Source of the DNA: Zygnema cylindricum | Lineage: Eukaryota > Streptophyta > Zygnematophyceae > Zygnematales > Zygnemataceae | NCBI GenBank assembly: GCA_037447655.1 | Contig: JBBHKE010000396.1 | Coordinates: forward strand, 353,379 to 417,378 | Length of the DNA stretch: 64,000 nucleotides | Reading direction: 5' to 3' | Shown: piece after piece, positions 47,701 to 58,928 of the stretch | Position numbering within the stretch: position 1 is the stretch's first letter | How the letters are laid out: each line of letters begins with the position of its first letter | Translations under genes and position numbers: made by a program | Notes under the pieces: model-generated | What the model was told of the DNA's origin: nothing | Database searches by the model: none | Seen by the model: only the letters and a program-made list of their open reading frames with translations

Positions 47701-49132
47701 CTGCTACTTAGAGCCGAAAGCGCTTTCACTTTTCCGAGCTTTTTCGAGGCGTCCATTTGCGCCGGCGTCAGGGAAAAAGCCGCGAGCTGAGATGCCGCCA
47801 ACACATCAAATAGTGTGGATTGGTAGTGAGGGAGAGAGCTGCACAGGTCAATTTAACAATTTTTCAGTCGCGGAATAGTCAAATACGTAACCATCCGTAC
47901 AGATTGATAAAAAGTTACAAAACTTGAAAGTTTTGAGAGAGTCCCTCTCTTCCTCCCTCTCTCTCTGCCTATTCCTCTCGCTCCTCTCTCTTCCTCTCCT
48001 CTCCTCTCCCTCCCTCTCTCTCTCTCGCTCTCCCCTCTCTCTTGGCAAGATTCACGCTGTTGCTGCAAAAGCTTCGGCCAGAAACGCCAAATAGTGTCGC
48101 AAAGCAGCCGTCCGTACGCTGCCAAGACGTAATGCGCGGCGAATATTGCGGCAGGTTCGAGCCGCGCTCCAGGATATTTGGCAGCTTTCGCGCCGTACAG
48201 TTTGATCGTACGGACGATGGCCACGTGGACCAGGGCGAAGTACCGGCAGGCGGTTGGCGGCGGAAGGTTGTCCGACCGGATCGCCTGCAGGGAAGAAAAA
48301 GAAAAAAGAAAGCACTGAATCGTAAACGCCAGAGGAAAAAGAAAAGCAATCAGTAATAAATTTTAGTAATAATTCAGTTACTCGTATTTTAGTTTCAGTT
48401 CAATCCATGAACGGAGAGAAAGCTACAGTACACCGCGAATCGTTATTAGCGTTAAACTTTTTTTCGCCGCTTAAAAAATATTTTCTTCGTGCACACTTCT
48501 CGGATTGTTCATCCGATGGTTGTTATTGGAAGGCAAGATTCTAAGTTTTCTATTGGCGGTGTCCGATTGACAATCCGACAAGTGTGCACGAAGAAACTGT
48601 GTTTAAGCGGCGAAAAAAGTTTAGCCCTAATAACGATGCGCGGTGTAGTTTCCAAACAGCAGCAGCCGCCGCGCAGGTTTTCATTACCGCGAGATACAGT
48701 ACACCGCCAATCGCTATTACCGTGGTTTGATTAGCGTATACTATTATTTAGCGTGGTGTACGCTAATTGGGAATTTGGAAATTTTGGAAGAAATCGATTA
48801 CTCTAATTAGGAATTAGGGCTTTTTTTAAATAGTGTGGATAATTCTATTTGAGAATAAAAACAAAAAAAAGCGGGACGGGATTAGCGTACACAAAGCTAA
48901 TAGCGATTGGCGGTGTAGTGTAGTAGTATAGTATAGTACGGTATTAGGGTTTCATTGTCATTCATGTTTTCAAGTTTTGCATTTCCCGCGTCTTTACCGT
49001 CTGCGTGACGTCATTCCACTGCGTGACGAGGTTGTCCTGCAGGCGCGCTTGCACGCCGTACGATCCGTACGATGCGTACGATACGACGACGACTGCCAGG
49101 AAGAGCGAGGCTGGCGATCGCAGGAGCGTCAT
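47701..49132 (-). CDS. 5' part of a vanadium-dependent haloperoxidase-like gene, three exons
   Basis: Exons 49132-48998, 48284-48118 and 47838-47701 join in phase on GT/AG sites to about 147 codons. Residues 1 to about 26 form a signal peptide (SLFLAVVVVSYA). Then come NLVTQWNDVTQTAIRSDNL, PPPTACRYFALVHVA, AAHYVLAA, and FSLTPAQMDASKKLGKVKA. This order (WN..T..AIR, PPP..R..A, AAH.VL, then a G....A helix before Arg) resembles the N-terminal helical region of vanadium haloperoxidases of the PAP2 superfamily, which oxidise halides with peroxide. The C-terminal vanadate-binding motifs are not found; left of 47,700 lie only repeats, so the gene is truncated or continues across a long intron. Two MITEs occupy intron 1 and a CT-rich tract intron 2. 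The start is the ATG 166 bp after a TATA box. Confidence 0.6.
48429..48647. mobile_element. MITE 1 in intron 1 of the haloperoxidase-like gene
   Basis: 219 bp with inverted ends of about 80 bp: TACACCGCGAATCGTTATTAG on the left, the complement of TACACCGCGCATCGTTATTAG on the right, and CGTGCACAC...CCGCTTAA further in. TA at both edges may be the target duplication. No coding capacity. Confidence 0.85.
48700..48917. mobile_element. MITE 2 in intron 1 of the haloperoxidase-like gene
   Basis: 218 bp, ends TACACCGCCAATCGCTATTA and its complement TAATAGCGATTGGCGGTGTA, identical over 20 bases. Same family as MITE 1 by its ends but a different core (GTGGTGTACGCTAATTGG). Lies 52 bp from MITE 1. Confidence 0.85.
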
Positions 49133-49297
49133 GGCGACGACTGGCGACGAATAGGAGCCGACGGCTGTTGGAGGAAAACGGTAAATGCGTGACAGGAGAC
49201 GACGGGAATGCTATTTGTGGCTCCTTGAATCCCGGATGGCGGCTCACTTTTGCGCCGATTTCAGCTTTGTTCTTTGACGGTTGGGAGGTATGCCCTA

Positions 49298-49305
49298 TAT
49301 TTATA
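49298..49305 (-). promoter_or_regulatory. TATA box of the haloperoxidase-like gene
   Basis: TATAAATA on the minus strand within GCGCTATAAATATAGGG, 166 bp before the start codon. A start site about 30 bp downstream would give a 5' UTR of roughly 135 bp. Confidence 0.6.
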
Positions 49306-49607
49306 GCGCGAAGATTTAATAGTGCGCCAGCTTATTTTTCTGTGCTTTTCGAAGCTTTTCTTCAAAGATTCCGTCGTCATACGTAATTACGTACAGAATC
49401 CCATAATAAGTACATGGTAAAGTGACGCTGTAAAGATAAAAGTACATAACTATGTAGTAGACTGCACTTATTACCTGCTAAAGTACAGTCGCAAACGACG
49501 AAGTGCTGGCAAATAGCCGCAAAGCGTTGGTGAGTGGACAGTTGCAGACATCCGTACGCGCTTTCGTACTTCTCCGACTCGGTGTTGGAAAAGTGTCGGG
49601 AAAGACC

Positions 49608-49795
49608 CAATAGAAAGTGGAAGCGAACAATCGCTGGACCGTGGAAGACTTTGTGCGCACACAAAATTGCCACTTTGTGTCCTTTTGCGCGTTTTAACGC
49701 ACAAAGTGGCAATGTTGTGTGCGCACAGAGTGGCAATTTTGTGTGCGCACAAAGTCTTCCACGGTCCAGCGATTGTTCGCTTCCACTTTCTATTG
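49608..49795. repeat. Perfect 66-bp foldback
   Basis: Bases 49,608-49,673 and 49,730-49,795 are exact reverse complements over 66 bp, with a 56-bp loop that itself contains GTGTGCGCACA and partial repeats of the arms. It would form a long hairpin as DNA or RNA. It lies in the presumed promoter of the haloperoxidase-like gene. Confidence 0.95.
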
Positions 49796-49929
49796 TGCCG
49801 CGGCAATGACTGTCGGATTATCGAACGGACGCATTTTCTGTATTCAAGCATAGATGTTTCATTCGTACTATGCGCACGGTAAAAAACTTTGAAAAAGAAT
49901 GCATAAGCGCCATTATTCTTTTTTAGAAT

Positions 49930-50405
49930 AAGTTGACCGACTTTGACTTATATATAATAAAAAGACGAAAAACTCCAAAAATCTTAATCAGAATAAAATA
50001 CAATACGACATCTTAAACGATTAAAGTATTAAATATAAATCTATACTTCTAAGCTCCAAAGTTTACCAGGGATGTTGGTGCCTCATCACCGAAATAATGA
50101 ACCAGCAACCAGCGACCAGACTCCCTCGTCGCTGAAACAGTGACCAGCAGTCAGCGACCAGGCTGCATCGTCACTGGTTCAACATTACAACATGGCTCCA
50201 TACAGCATGCTCAAATAAAATATTTTAAAATCGACAATTTAAGCAAAAAATGGCCATGTTACAAGATTATAACATTGAAAAAAAAAAAAATTATAATTGA
50301 AGCAAAAAAAACCGTTTTTGTATTACTGTTAGGGAAATGGCAAAAGTTACACATAAAAATTTGGTCAAGTCATCAACAGTCGTGAATGGAGCTACAACAT
50401 TAACC
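49930..50405. repeat. Left inverted arm of the hAT element
   Basis: Matches the reverse complement of 54,056-54,530 over its length. It contains the hAT-style end CAGGGATGTTGGTGCC at 50,067, but the match extends about 135 bp outside that motif, so the true terminus is not fixed. Confidence 0.8.
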
Positions 50406-50469
50406 TCTCTACTCTAAAGCTAAGTCATCCATGTTTTGGTCTGACTCCTCTTTCACCACACACCCTTCC

Positions 50470-52394
50470 TCTCCCCACTACCCCCCCTTCCTCTTCCTCC
50501 CATGCTATCATAACCTCTTCATAGCTAACATCCCTGGTTTGGTGTGCTAACCTCAGATTACTAAAGACCCAAACCAGATCATTGGCCCTCTCAGTCGTCA
50601 GTATGTTCCGTTTTTTAGAGTGAATATGGTCATAGGTTGACTAATTCCTCTCACATGAGCTGGCAACCGAGCATTGGGCAAGGAACATAGTTGCTACCCT
50701 TTGCAAGATAGGCGTGACAGCCCCAAACCGCTGCCACCACTTCTACCCTGGCATCATCTTAACACACGCTAATGTTACCTCTCTCCCAAATACACCCTCA
50801 GAACCCCTATACATAGTTAAGTAAATGTAGGCTGCGGTCTGGTCTGCCACATGCGATAACATCATCTGAAGGATAGTGTGGAAGCCTTCCATGACTAGTA
50901 CATCGGTCTCTTGCCGATATTCAGAACTTTGGTACTCGAGATCAAGTACGAAGCCAGCTGCATGTATGGGGCTATTTGCCATCCCCCATCTAGCCAACCA
51001 AGATTCCTTTATCTCCTCCAAAATTTGCACTCTTTCAAGATATCTTTTTTCTCTATAGGTCGATGTATTATTGTATTGATCAATCATGTAAAAACCATAA
51101 TAAACCTTCCCCACATTTGGGGCCCCTTTGTAAAACTAACTTATCAATCTTACCACAAGCTTTGAAACTATCACTGCTTCTTTCACTCTTATCAATAATC
51201 TCGGGCTCAAAATTTGACTTTTGATCTTGGTCCCCTTGGACTTCTATGCAGGCTTGCCCATCCATTGCCTGTAGTCATCATCAACATTAAACGATCGAGG
51301 CTATCCTTCACCTCTAAAAACCTTTGGAGCATGATAAAGTTTGTCACGAACCGAGTTTCTCTCCTGGTTTCAAAAGTCTGAGTGTCGAGATTTTGTTGAA
51401 GATGCTACACTCGGATTTTGGTTTGTGATAAATCTCAACACCTCCTTTGCCTCCTTGACAGGTGTCGAGATAAAAGACAACTTGCCCCAATCCTCCAGCG
51501 ACAGGTCCAAAATGTGGGCAAACCATGGTGTCCACGTCAGAGGAGGGTACTTCCTCATGAGTAAAGAGGCTGCTGCTTTGTTAACATAAACAAAGTCTGT
51601 CATATTTTGGACCACATGCTCCACACCTACCGCAAGAACTCCTTTCTCCAACACCTTACGAACATATTCGACAACCTTGCATTGCCCACTAGTGTTTTCT
51701 GCCTTTAGAAACATGTCCCTCTTTGGGGTGACAGCTAGAATGTTGAGGAGAGGCGTTTGGTCAACAGCTGTCTAACCATCCGATGTGATAGTGGCACCAG
51801 TGACTTTCATAACCTCCATGTAACTCTACAAATCGTTAGTTATTGTCGCCTAAGTCATGTCAACAGGCGAGTTCTCATGGTATCTCGGTAGGGTAACTTA
51901 TTACCCTCCCATATCTCCCCAATCAACTTCACCGCAAGCTTTAAATATGGTCTGTTAATAGACTAAATGGCAAGCCATTGGCAAAGAATGCCTTGGCCCA
52001 TGCTTCATCTACCTCTTCTGGTTATGCTTATTTAAAGCATCCCGGATTTTTGTGTGCACCCCTTTCACCTTATTGCTGTGGCTACCACAAGATGGCTATA
52101 CGCGACACCACTTCTAGCAATTCGATCCTGAATAGATATTGTACGCTTTTGAGAGTCGCGAGAAGCCTTGTCAGTTTCCATTGCACTTAACTCTAACTTC
52201 ACATAATCCGAATATAATTTGCATGGCCTGATTCTTGCATTCTTCATGTTTCCTAGAAGGTGGCTCCTAATCCTGGTGTTGTGCATTATACTCTAATTTG
52301 CAATACACACAAATGCACAATTTATTGTCCCCAAGATTACCACCCTTTGGAGCTACAACATGCTCCCACTGTGCTCCTCGAATCTTTGGCATGG
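50470..52394 (-). pseudogene. hAT-family transposase pseudogene (BED finger, DUF659-like, hATC)
   Basis: Cut-and-paste DNA transposase relic. From the ATG at 52,394: BED-type zinc finger (WEHV, CVYC, then RIRSHLLG in another frame), a DUF659-like region at 51,714-51,370 (FLKAENTSGQ, GVEHVVQNMTDFVYVN, WTPWFAHILDLSLEDWGKL), a following segment at 51,114-50,743 (KYLERVQ-like helix, PIHAAGFVLDLEYQ) and the C-terminal hATC dimerisation domain near 50,745-50,560 (FGAVTPILQRVATMFLAQ, SSCERN, IHSKKRN, LVWVFSNLRL). Frameshifts between segments and a TAG in place of the conserved Trp after CERN show it is dead. Order and spacing are normal for a plant hAT transposase. Confidence 0.88.
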
Positions 52395-54055
52395 CCGCGT
52401 TTACGAAGGTTCGCAAAGGCTAAAATGTGATTTCAATGGCGTCTCTAGTGAGGCTTCAATGACCGTCACAATGCTGGCTTCGTTTCTTACTCGTAAAGAC
52501 GAAAGGTCTAAAAGCCAAAAACCAATTTAAATTAGACCGCGGAAATGAAGTAACGTATATATATATTTTAAGTTCCGTACACTCCGCCTGTTCGTACAAT
52601 TTACACCCGTAATTTCCGTACATCTATATAAATACATTCCGTACAATCTGTCTGTACACAAAAACTATACAATATTTGCAAAAAGTAAAAAAAAACCCTG
52701 AAATTAATGTATAATCCTAAAATTTTAAAAAATTTAACGAATGAAACATCTATGTATTCAATGTAGGGATTTTTCACTCTTTTCCAACGCCGAGTCGGAA
52801 AAGTACAAAATTTTGTACGGTATGTTGTTTTGGAAAATATAGTTTCGTGCGTTCGCGACATTTCGTGCGTACATCATAAGGTGTAGTGTGAAGGTTTTGT
52901 ATGGATTCGAGAATTGGGGGAGCATACGTGCGGATAAAATTAAAGTGACGGGAAGACGCATTGTGAAATGGACCGCGGATCGCAAAGCAATCCGATTGGA
53001 AATAATTAGTAATGTTCGAAATGTAAGATAATAAGACAAATGTCAACAGTTTTGTGTACAAGCGTGAAGTTACAGGAACACGTTTTAGTGTGGTATGTAA
53101 CTTGGGAGGGAGTACACAGTTTCGGTACACTCCAGGGGCACGTGTTGGTAAGGTACATATCAAGGGGTACGTGTTGGTAAGGAGGTATGGTACGGCGGTT
53201 GGAGTATAGTTTGGTTAAGGAACCGAAATGCCACGTGAATATTGGTGAACGGATGTGGTTAGCGGCGGACGATCAATAATTGGACGACAAATATTGAGTA
53301 CTTTGTCTTTTCGGCATCTAAAATGTTAGCCGCGGAATATTTTGGCACCGGTAAATGAGTGTAAATACATTGTACGGTAGACGGCCGGTTAGTCTTCTTA
53401 GGATGACCAAGTTAATTATGGTACGGCGTAGATCAGCTGCAGGTTCACTTGTATATGATAGGACTTAGAATATTTTGAGGGCGGAATCCCCTTGTATGGA
53501 AAAACTGTGATGGCAGTTTCTGGGATTTTTTAAGGTTGAGATCATTGTGATCTTTGGGCAAAATTTATTGAAATTTTGCATGTTGGTTCCTTGGTGTATT
53601 TTTTGTACTGTGAAAAATTTACAGGTCTATTGTGTAACTGTTTTGCTTGGGGCTTTTTTGTGAAGTCAGTCTTTTGTGGGGCTGGTTATGGAAGGCTGTT
53701 TTTCTGCAACTTTGACTGGATGATGCGATCACTCTGTTAAGTGGCTCTGTATCAAACTTTTTGAAAGTGTAATAAAAAATATAAAATACCTCTGTATGTC
53801 GTTTCAGCTTGTTTTGATAATTTTGTAGATTTCTTTGTTGATTCAAAGAAGGCAGTTTTTGGGGTAGTCTGTGGTGCTTCCGAGGGTAAATCCATGGCTG
53901 AAAATGGCTATGGACAACACGGTAAAACCTCAATGGTAAAACCTAGAGGTCTAATCATCTAGTGTGAAGAAACTCTCTTTGCGAGGAGATTTTCTTCACA
54001 CTGGTCGTGTATCATTAGAACACGTGAAAAAACAAATTTATATCCACCTCCATTC
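52395..54055. other. Non-coding interior of the hAT element
   Basis: No coding region recognised. A 33-bp word near 52,780 (CAACGCCGAGTCGGAAAAGTAC) recurs inverted near 49,567, just outside the element. The stretch is rich in GTAC words. Confidence 0.5.
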
Positions 54056-54530
54056 AGGTTAATGTCGTAGCTCCATTCACGACTGTTAATGACTTGACCA
54101 AATTTTTATGTGTAACTATTGCCATTTCCCTCACAGGAATACAAAAATGGTTATTTTTGCTTCAATTATAAATTCATCTTTTTTCAATGTTAAAATCTTG
54201 TAACATGGTCATTTTTTGCTTCAATTGTTGATTTTAAAATATTATATTTGAGCATGCTGTATGGAGCCATGTTGTAATGCTGAACCAGTGACAAAGCAGC
54301 CTGGTTGCTGACTGTTGGTCACTGTTTCATCGACGAGGGAGTTTGGTCGCTGGTTGCTGGTTCATTATTTTGGTGATGAGGCACCGACGTCCCTGGTAAA
54401 CTTTGGAGCATAGAAGAATAGATTAACATTTAATACTTTAATCGTTGAAGATGTCGTATCGTATTTTATTCTGATTAAGATTTTTGGAGTTTTTAGTATT
54501 TTTATTATATAGTAATACAAAGTTGGTCAA
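54056..54530. repeat. Right inverted arm of the hAT element
   Basis: Reverse complement partner of 49,930-50,405, with the end motif GGCACCGACGTCCCTG at 54,378-54,393. Arm identity is high but not perfect, consistent with an old element. Confidence 0.8.
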
Positions 54531-54914
54531 AGCATTTAAAAGTATAGTCGTGGGCGACATGGTGCTTTACCCTTTGGTTGCCAAGGGGCTGTCGAGTTTG
54601 TACATGCGGACTAATAGGAGCGTCACAATTTGTCGTAGGAGTTACATGTGCTCCACGTATCAATCCGTTCCTGGTAGTGTGCGGATATTGAGAACACGAC
54701 AATGTGGCGTGATGTGGCGGGATCGCACGCGCAAAAATTAAAAGTACGATACTCTACGTTACTCTACCAGTATTGATAACACAACATTTTGACGTGACGT
54801 CGGATTTTTTTGGACGTGAATCGCTCTTGACGTCAAACTACGTCAACATAAACGTCGCGATGTGATTAATGTTGCCGTACGATTAAGCGCCGATGACTCA
54901 AATCTGTCCGTACC

Positions 54915-55206
54915 AAACCATCATTGACGTCGTAGGCCGCGGGTCAACTGTCGCGATCACTTTGTTGTCGTCGTTGTACTGTAGTGTAGCGGTTTCGAAC
55001 CGTCCTGTCAAGGGTACAAAGAATCAATCGTCGCCGTCGCCACGATATCAATTCACTTCTTGTATGGTTATCTCACGTCAACGACATCCTGGTACTTGTC
55101 GTGACCACCTCGATGTCGTCGGCCACGGGTCAAGTAACGCTATCACTTTGTCGTCGTCGCTGTACTGTAGAGTAGCAATTTCGAACCGTCCTGTAAAGCG
55201 TAGAAT
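54915..55206 (+). repeat. Direct duplication of about 100 bp
   Basis: 54,918-55,017 and 55,103-55,204 share GTCGT.GGCC.CGGGTCAA, ATCACTTTG.CGTCGT and TTTCGAACCGTCCTGT. Non-coding; it directly precedes the ATG microsatellite. Confidence 0.75.
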
Positions 55207-55458
55207 ATGATGACGATGTTGATGATGATGATGATGTAATGATGATGATAATGATGATGATGATGATGATGATGTTGACGATGATGATGATGATGTTGAC
55301 GATGATGATGATGATGACGATGATGATGATGACGATGTTGATGATGATGATGAGGATGTTGACGATGGTGATGATGATGATGATGATGTTGACAATGGTG
55401 ATGACGATGATGATGATCATGATGATGATGATGTAATGATGAAGATGTTAATGATGAA

Positions 55459-55497
<39 letters not shown>

Positions 55498-55506
55498 GAT
55501 GATGTA
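55207..55506 (+). repeat. (GAT/ATG)n trinucleotide microsatellite
   Basis: About 300 bp of imperfect GATGAT with TTGACGATG interruptions. Gives artificial Met, His, Ser or Ile homopolymer frames. Confidence 0.95.
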
Positions 55507-55509
55507 ATC

Positions 55510-56220
55510 AACGTATCACCAAAACAAAGTAATTAAATTTATTGTATTGTATTAAAAAAAAAAAAAAAAACAATGTCTGTAATATTGGCCTTAAAAAAAA
55601 AACAAAGTAATCAAGTACCACTATAACAAAGTAGTCAAAGTATTCGTGTTGTATTTAATAAAAATATTTATAAAAATGTTTGTAATGTTAGTCAGCTTTT
55701 GAGATCATAATGATGTTCAACAACTTTCTTGGTCTTTAGACTAAGTTGGTTGATCGAAAAAACAAAAAAAATATTATTCAAAGTAACAATGTAATTGAAC
55801 AAACAAGTATTATGAATGAAAACAAGTGTTTGTAATGTTGGTCAGCCTCCGAGATGATAGTGATGTTTATGCAACCTTCTAAGTCTTAGGACTAAGTTGG
55901 TTGATCACAAAAAAAAAAAAAAAAAAAACAAAGTACTCAAAGTAGTGAATCTACTATAATAAACAACAAAAAATAATAAATAATAAGTGATTATAATGTT
56001 AGTCAGCCTTTGAGCTCATAATGATGTTTATGCATCCGTTTGGGTCTTCGACTAAGGTGCTTGATCGAAAACAAAAAAAAGTACTAAAGGTAATCAGCAT
56101 ATCCTAACTATCAAAAAATATAAAAGAAAATACGTGTTTGTAGTGTTAGTCAACCATCGAGCTGATAACGATGTTGTTCCAACCATCAGGATCTTTGGAC
56201 TAAGTTGGTTGAATTTTTGT
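55510..56220 (+). repeat. Tandem array of about 150-bp degenerate monomers
   Basis: The block TGTTAGTCAGCC...GATGTTTATGCAACC...GACTAAGTTGGTTGATCG followed by an A-run and CAAAGTA recurs at about 55,687, 55,838, 56,000 and 56,143 (spacings about 151, 162, 143). Short satellite-like array, followed by gene-free AT-rich sequence with (TA)n at 56,385-56,426. Confidence 0.75.
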
Positions 56221-56383
56221 TAAGTTTGATGTTTTTTTATTTTTTTTCTTATTATTTTCTTTGTTATGTTTACATTTGTTTCTTGCGTTTTTGTTATGTG
56301 ATCAAGGTTGTATTGTGGTTATTTATTTAGTTTGTCTTGTTTTTGTTTTCTTCTTTTGTGATATTATGTATTGATAAATATAA

Positions 56384-56420
<37 letters not shown>

Positions 56421-56836
56421 TATATACATGCAACACCTTAATATAAAATAAACAAAAAACCATTAGTATTCTGTTTAATCAAATAATGGTTGAATAATGC
56501 TAATGGTTTAATATGTATTCTAGATTTAACATTAAAATATTTAATACTACATAATATATTAAGTCCATTCGTTCATATCTGTCGTGCATGACAATACAAC
56601 CGTGAATGGCATGCATCACATCCAGCGTAGGTCGCCGATAAACACCACAAAAAGAATGACCATTACATATGTGCAGTATTCGTGACCATAATCAGAGTAC
56701 AAAGCATATATACCGCAAGAAATAATAAATGAATCTGCCCAAAAAAGCAAATTATTTCAAACACATAGACTTAGCAAGAAATTAAAAGACAAAGCGAGAT
56801 CAGGTAAGTAACGATGGAATTCCCCCCCCCAGCTCC

Positions 56837-57937
56837 TTAGCTTGGGGGGGAGCTAGTAAGAACAGCCGGTAGGTCGCGACATCCGTGGCAAAACCACTGT
56901 CTAGCCGGGATAGTGTGCAGAGGTGGAACTAAACACTCCATATGGAATCCCATATTGCAATAGTCCCAGAGAAGCATTGTTGTTTCTCCATCCGATCGCT
57001 GGCACAGCTGACTCTCAGTGGCCTTGGTAATCGGCATCCGTCACGGGTCGATGTTATGGGAAAGGTCGGGTAGGTAGCAGGGGGCACAATTTTTCAAATA
57101 CTTCCGCAAAGTTCTCGTGTTGGCCCCTTGTAGGCTTAATAATCAATTGTAGTCGATTTTTGTTATCCTCAAAATTTGAGCTGAAACATCCGTGTCGAGT
57201 GTATCAAAAGTTTGCCGTCGCAAATAAACGTAATCCCCCACCCGAAAGGGTTTTTGTTGGGGTTGGTAGCTGCCACTGCGAGTGGTTGCAAACCGTAAGG
57301 AGTTGCCATGTTGGGAAATCAACAAGTTTTCAAAAGCCATGGGCATTTCTCTAGCAAAAAGCAACACTCGGTTGGTTAGTTTTTCCACAAACAGAGAATC
57401 AGACATAAGAGGTAGAGGTAAGCTCGCGGCTTTCTGTACATTTTACCTAGTAGTGGTTTTTGACCAAACAACACATAATAGGGGCTGAAATTTGCCAGGC
57501 TGGCCTGTACAGAATTGCGATAACCCATGAAAATATATCCCAATGATTCATCCCACACCGTAATCTGTTTTTCTAAGCAATTTTTACGCAAAGCACGCTT
57601 AAAGGTTTGTACAACTCTCTCTACCAAACCGTATGCTTGAGGATGATCTCGACTTCTCCGTCGATGATTGATTAACGCCTCGTCCAGCATCTCCTGAAAT
57701 TTGCCACGGAACTCGGTTCCTTGGTCGGTAAGTACTTTCGCGGGGGCTTCGTATCGGAGGAGCACATGTTCTTTGAAAGCTACAGTGGTGAGTTTGGCAG
57801 TTTTCTGGGAGAGGGCCACAACTTCCACCTATTCGCTGAAATTTTCGATCATAATCATAATGTACTGCTTGCCCCTTCAAGAAATCGGAAAGGGACCTGC
57901 CCAGTCACATGACCATCTGTAGGAGAGCCCTTGAATA
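56837..57937 (-). pseudogene. Ty3/gypsy-type integrase end with C-terminal PHD finger
   Basis: Minus-strand relic. Integrase core (VLTDQGTEFRGKFQEMLDEA, HPQAYGLVERVVQTFKRALRK, FSPYYVLFGQKPL), then a domain with RVGDYVYLRR, then ANTRTLRKYLKNCAPCYLP, and a PHD-like finger (LCQRSDGETTMLLWDYCN, GFHMECLVPPL, IPARQWFCHGC). PHD fingers bind histone H3 tails. Two of eight zinc ligands are lost (Cys to Ser and Cys to Trp). At least two frameshifts separate these parts. The upstream side is cut by a copia LTR at 57,938; RT is absent. Confidence 0.75.
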
Positions 57938-58928
57938 TGCAATTCTGAGACCTCCATTGGTACTCAGAGTAGGCAGCTTGCTAGAAGCCTCTAGGATAAC
58001 CTTAGTTCTTTAAGCTTAGTCTGAATATTGCTGACACCCTGACAGAATACAGATTGTCCAAACTACACCCCTTGGAAGGGCTAACTCCCCTAAGTCTGCC
58101 ACAAAAAGAATCCTTGAATTTGCTCCGTTGAGCAGTTAATTATCAATGGTCAAAGATGACCCTTTTATACAAGAGCCCTCTGAGAGAGAGGCGGCTACCT
58201 CTAATTTTCTAAGTCCTAAACCCCTCTCTAAACCCTCTCCTACTGATGTACGGAGCCAATCAATTAAGTGTACAGTATAGAAAGGTACGTGGTCCGAAGT
58301 ACTTTCTGTACGGCCATTGTACGACATGGCCAGAAAAAGGACGCCTGCCATATCCGGGTTCGCCATAGTATGTCCCGGAGATGCCGTCATCCAATGTCAT
58401 GCTGCCACGTGTCACCCATTGTGGTTATGACCGCAATCCGCCAAATCGACCATTCCGCGATGTCGGCTTATTTCTCCGTCGTTAGATTGATGTTGGCCTT
58501 AATTTATAGCTGTTAAAATACAAGTAGTACATTTCCGGTGTAATTCTATTTTAACTGTGTCTATGTGATTGTGGTCCGTTTGTCAGTAAATTGAACTTCT
58601 CTATTTTGTCATATTTAAGTAGCTATCGTACCCTATATACTTCAGCACTGGTCTTGGACTATAGGGTAAGACTAACAGCTACTTTGACAGATGGTAGGTA
58701 CCACGATCAAATCTTGGGTCCGTCAATCTTTTTGGTAAGTTTACCAAGGATCTGCCTTCTGACTTTAGAAGGAGCATAGGCAGCCATGGCTCTAGCTTCC
58801 TCTCCAGCTTTCAGTGACTACGACAAGTATGGGGGCTAGAGAGAGAAGTTGGAAGCAGGTTGCCTCTGCTTTTTCTAGCTCCTACTTAAATCATTTAAAT
58901 AACCTAGAAAATACCTTTAATTTCAACA
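57938..58928 (-). repeat. 3' LTR of a minus-strand copia element
   Basis: 991 bp, TGTTGAAATTAAAGG...GAATTGCA on the minus strand, preceded by a purine run (AAATAAGAGGAG). A TATA box GTATAAAAGG is at 58,161-58,170. The tRNA-like segment is at about 58,655-58,735. It is inserted in the gypsy integrase relic. Confidence 0.85.

Noticed and set aside
48042-48117. Extension of haloperoxidase-like exon 2 through the frame to 47,853
   Set aside because: The frame runs into the CT-rich tract (Arg/Glu repeats) and loses family similarity after AAHYVLAA; the GTACGG donor at 48,117 gives the phase needed by exon 3.
55078-55511. Ser-, His- and Met-rich frames over the GAT repeat
   Set aside because: Trinucleotide microsatellite artefacts, open in several frames at once.
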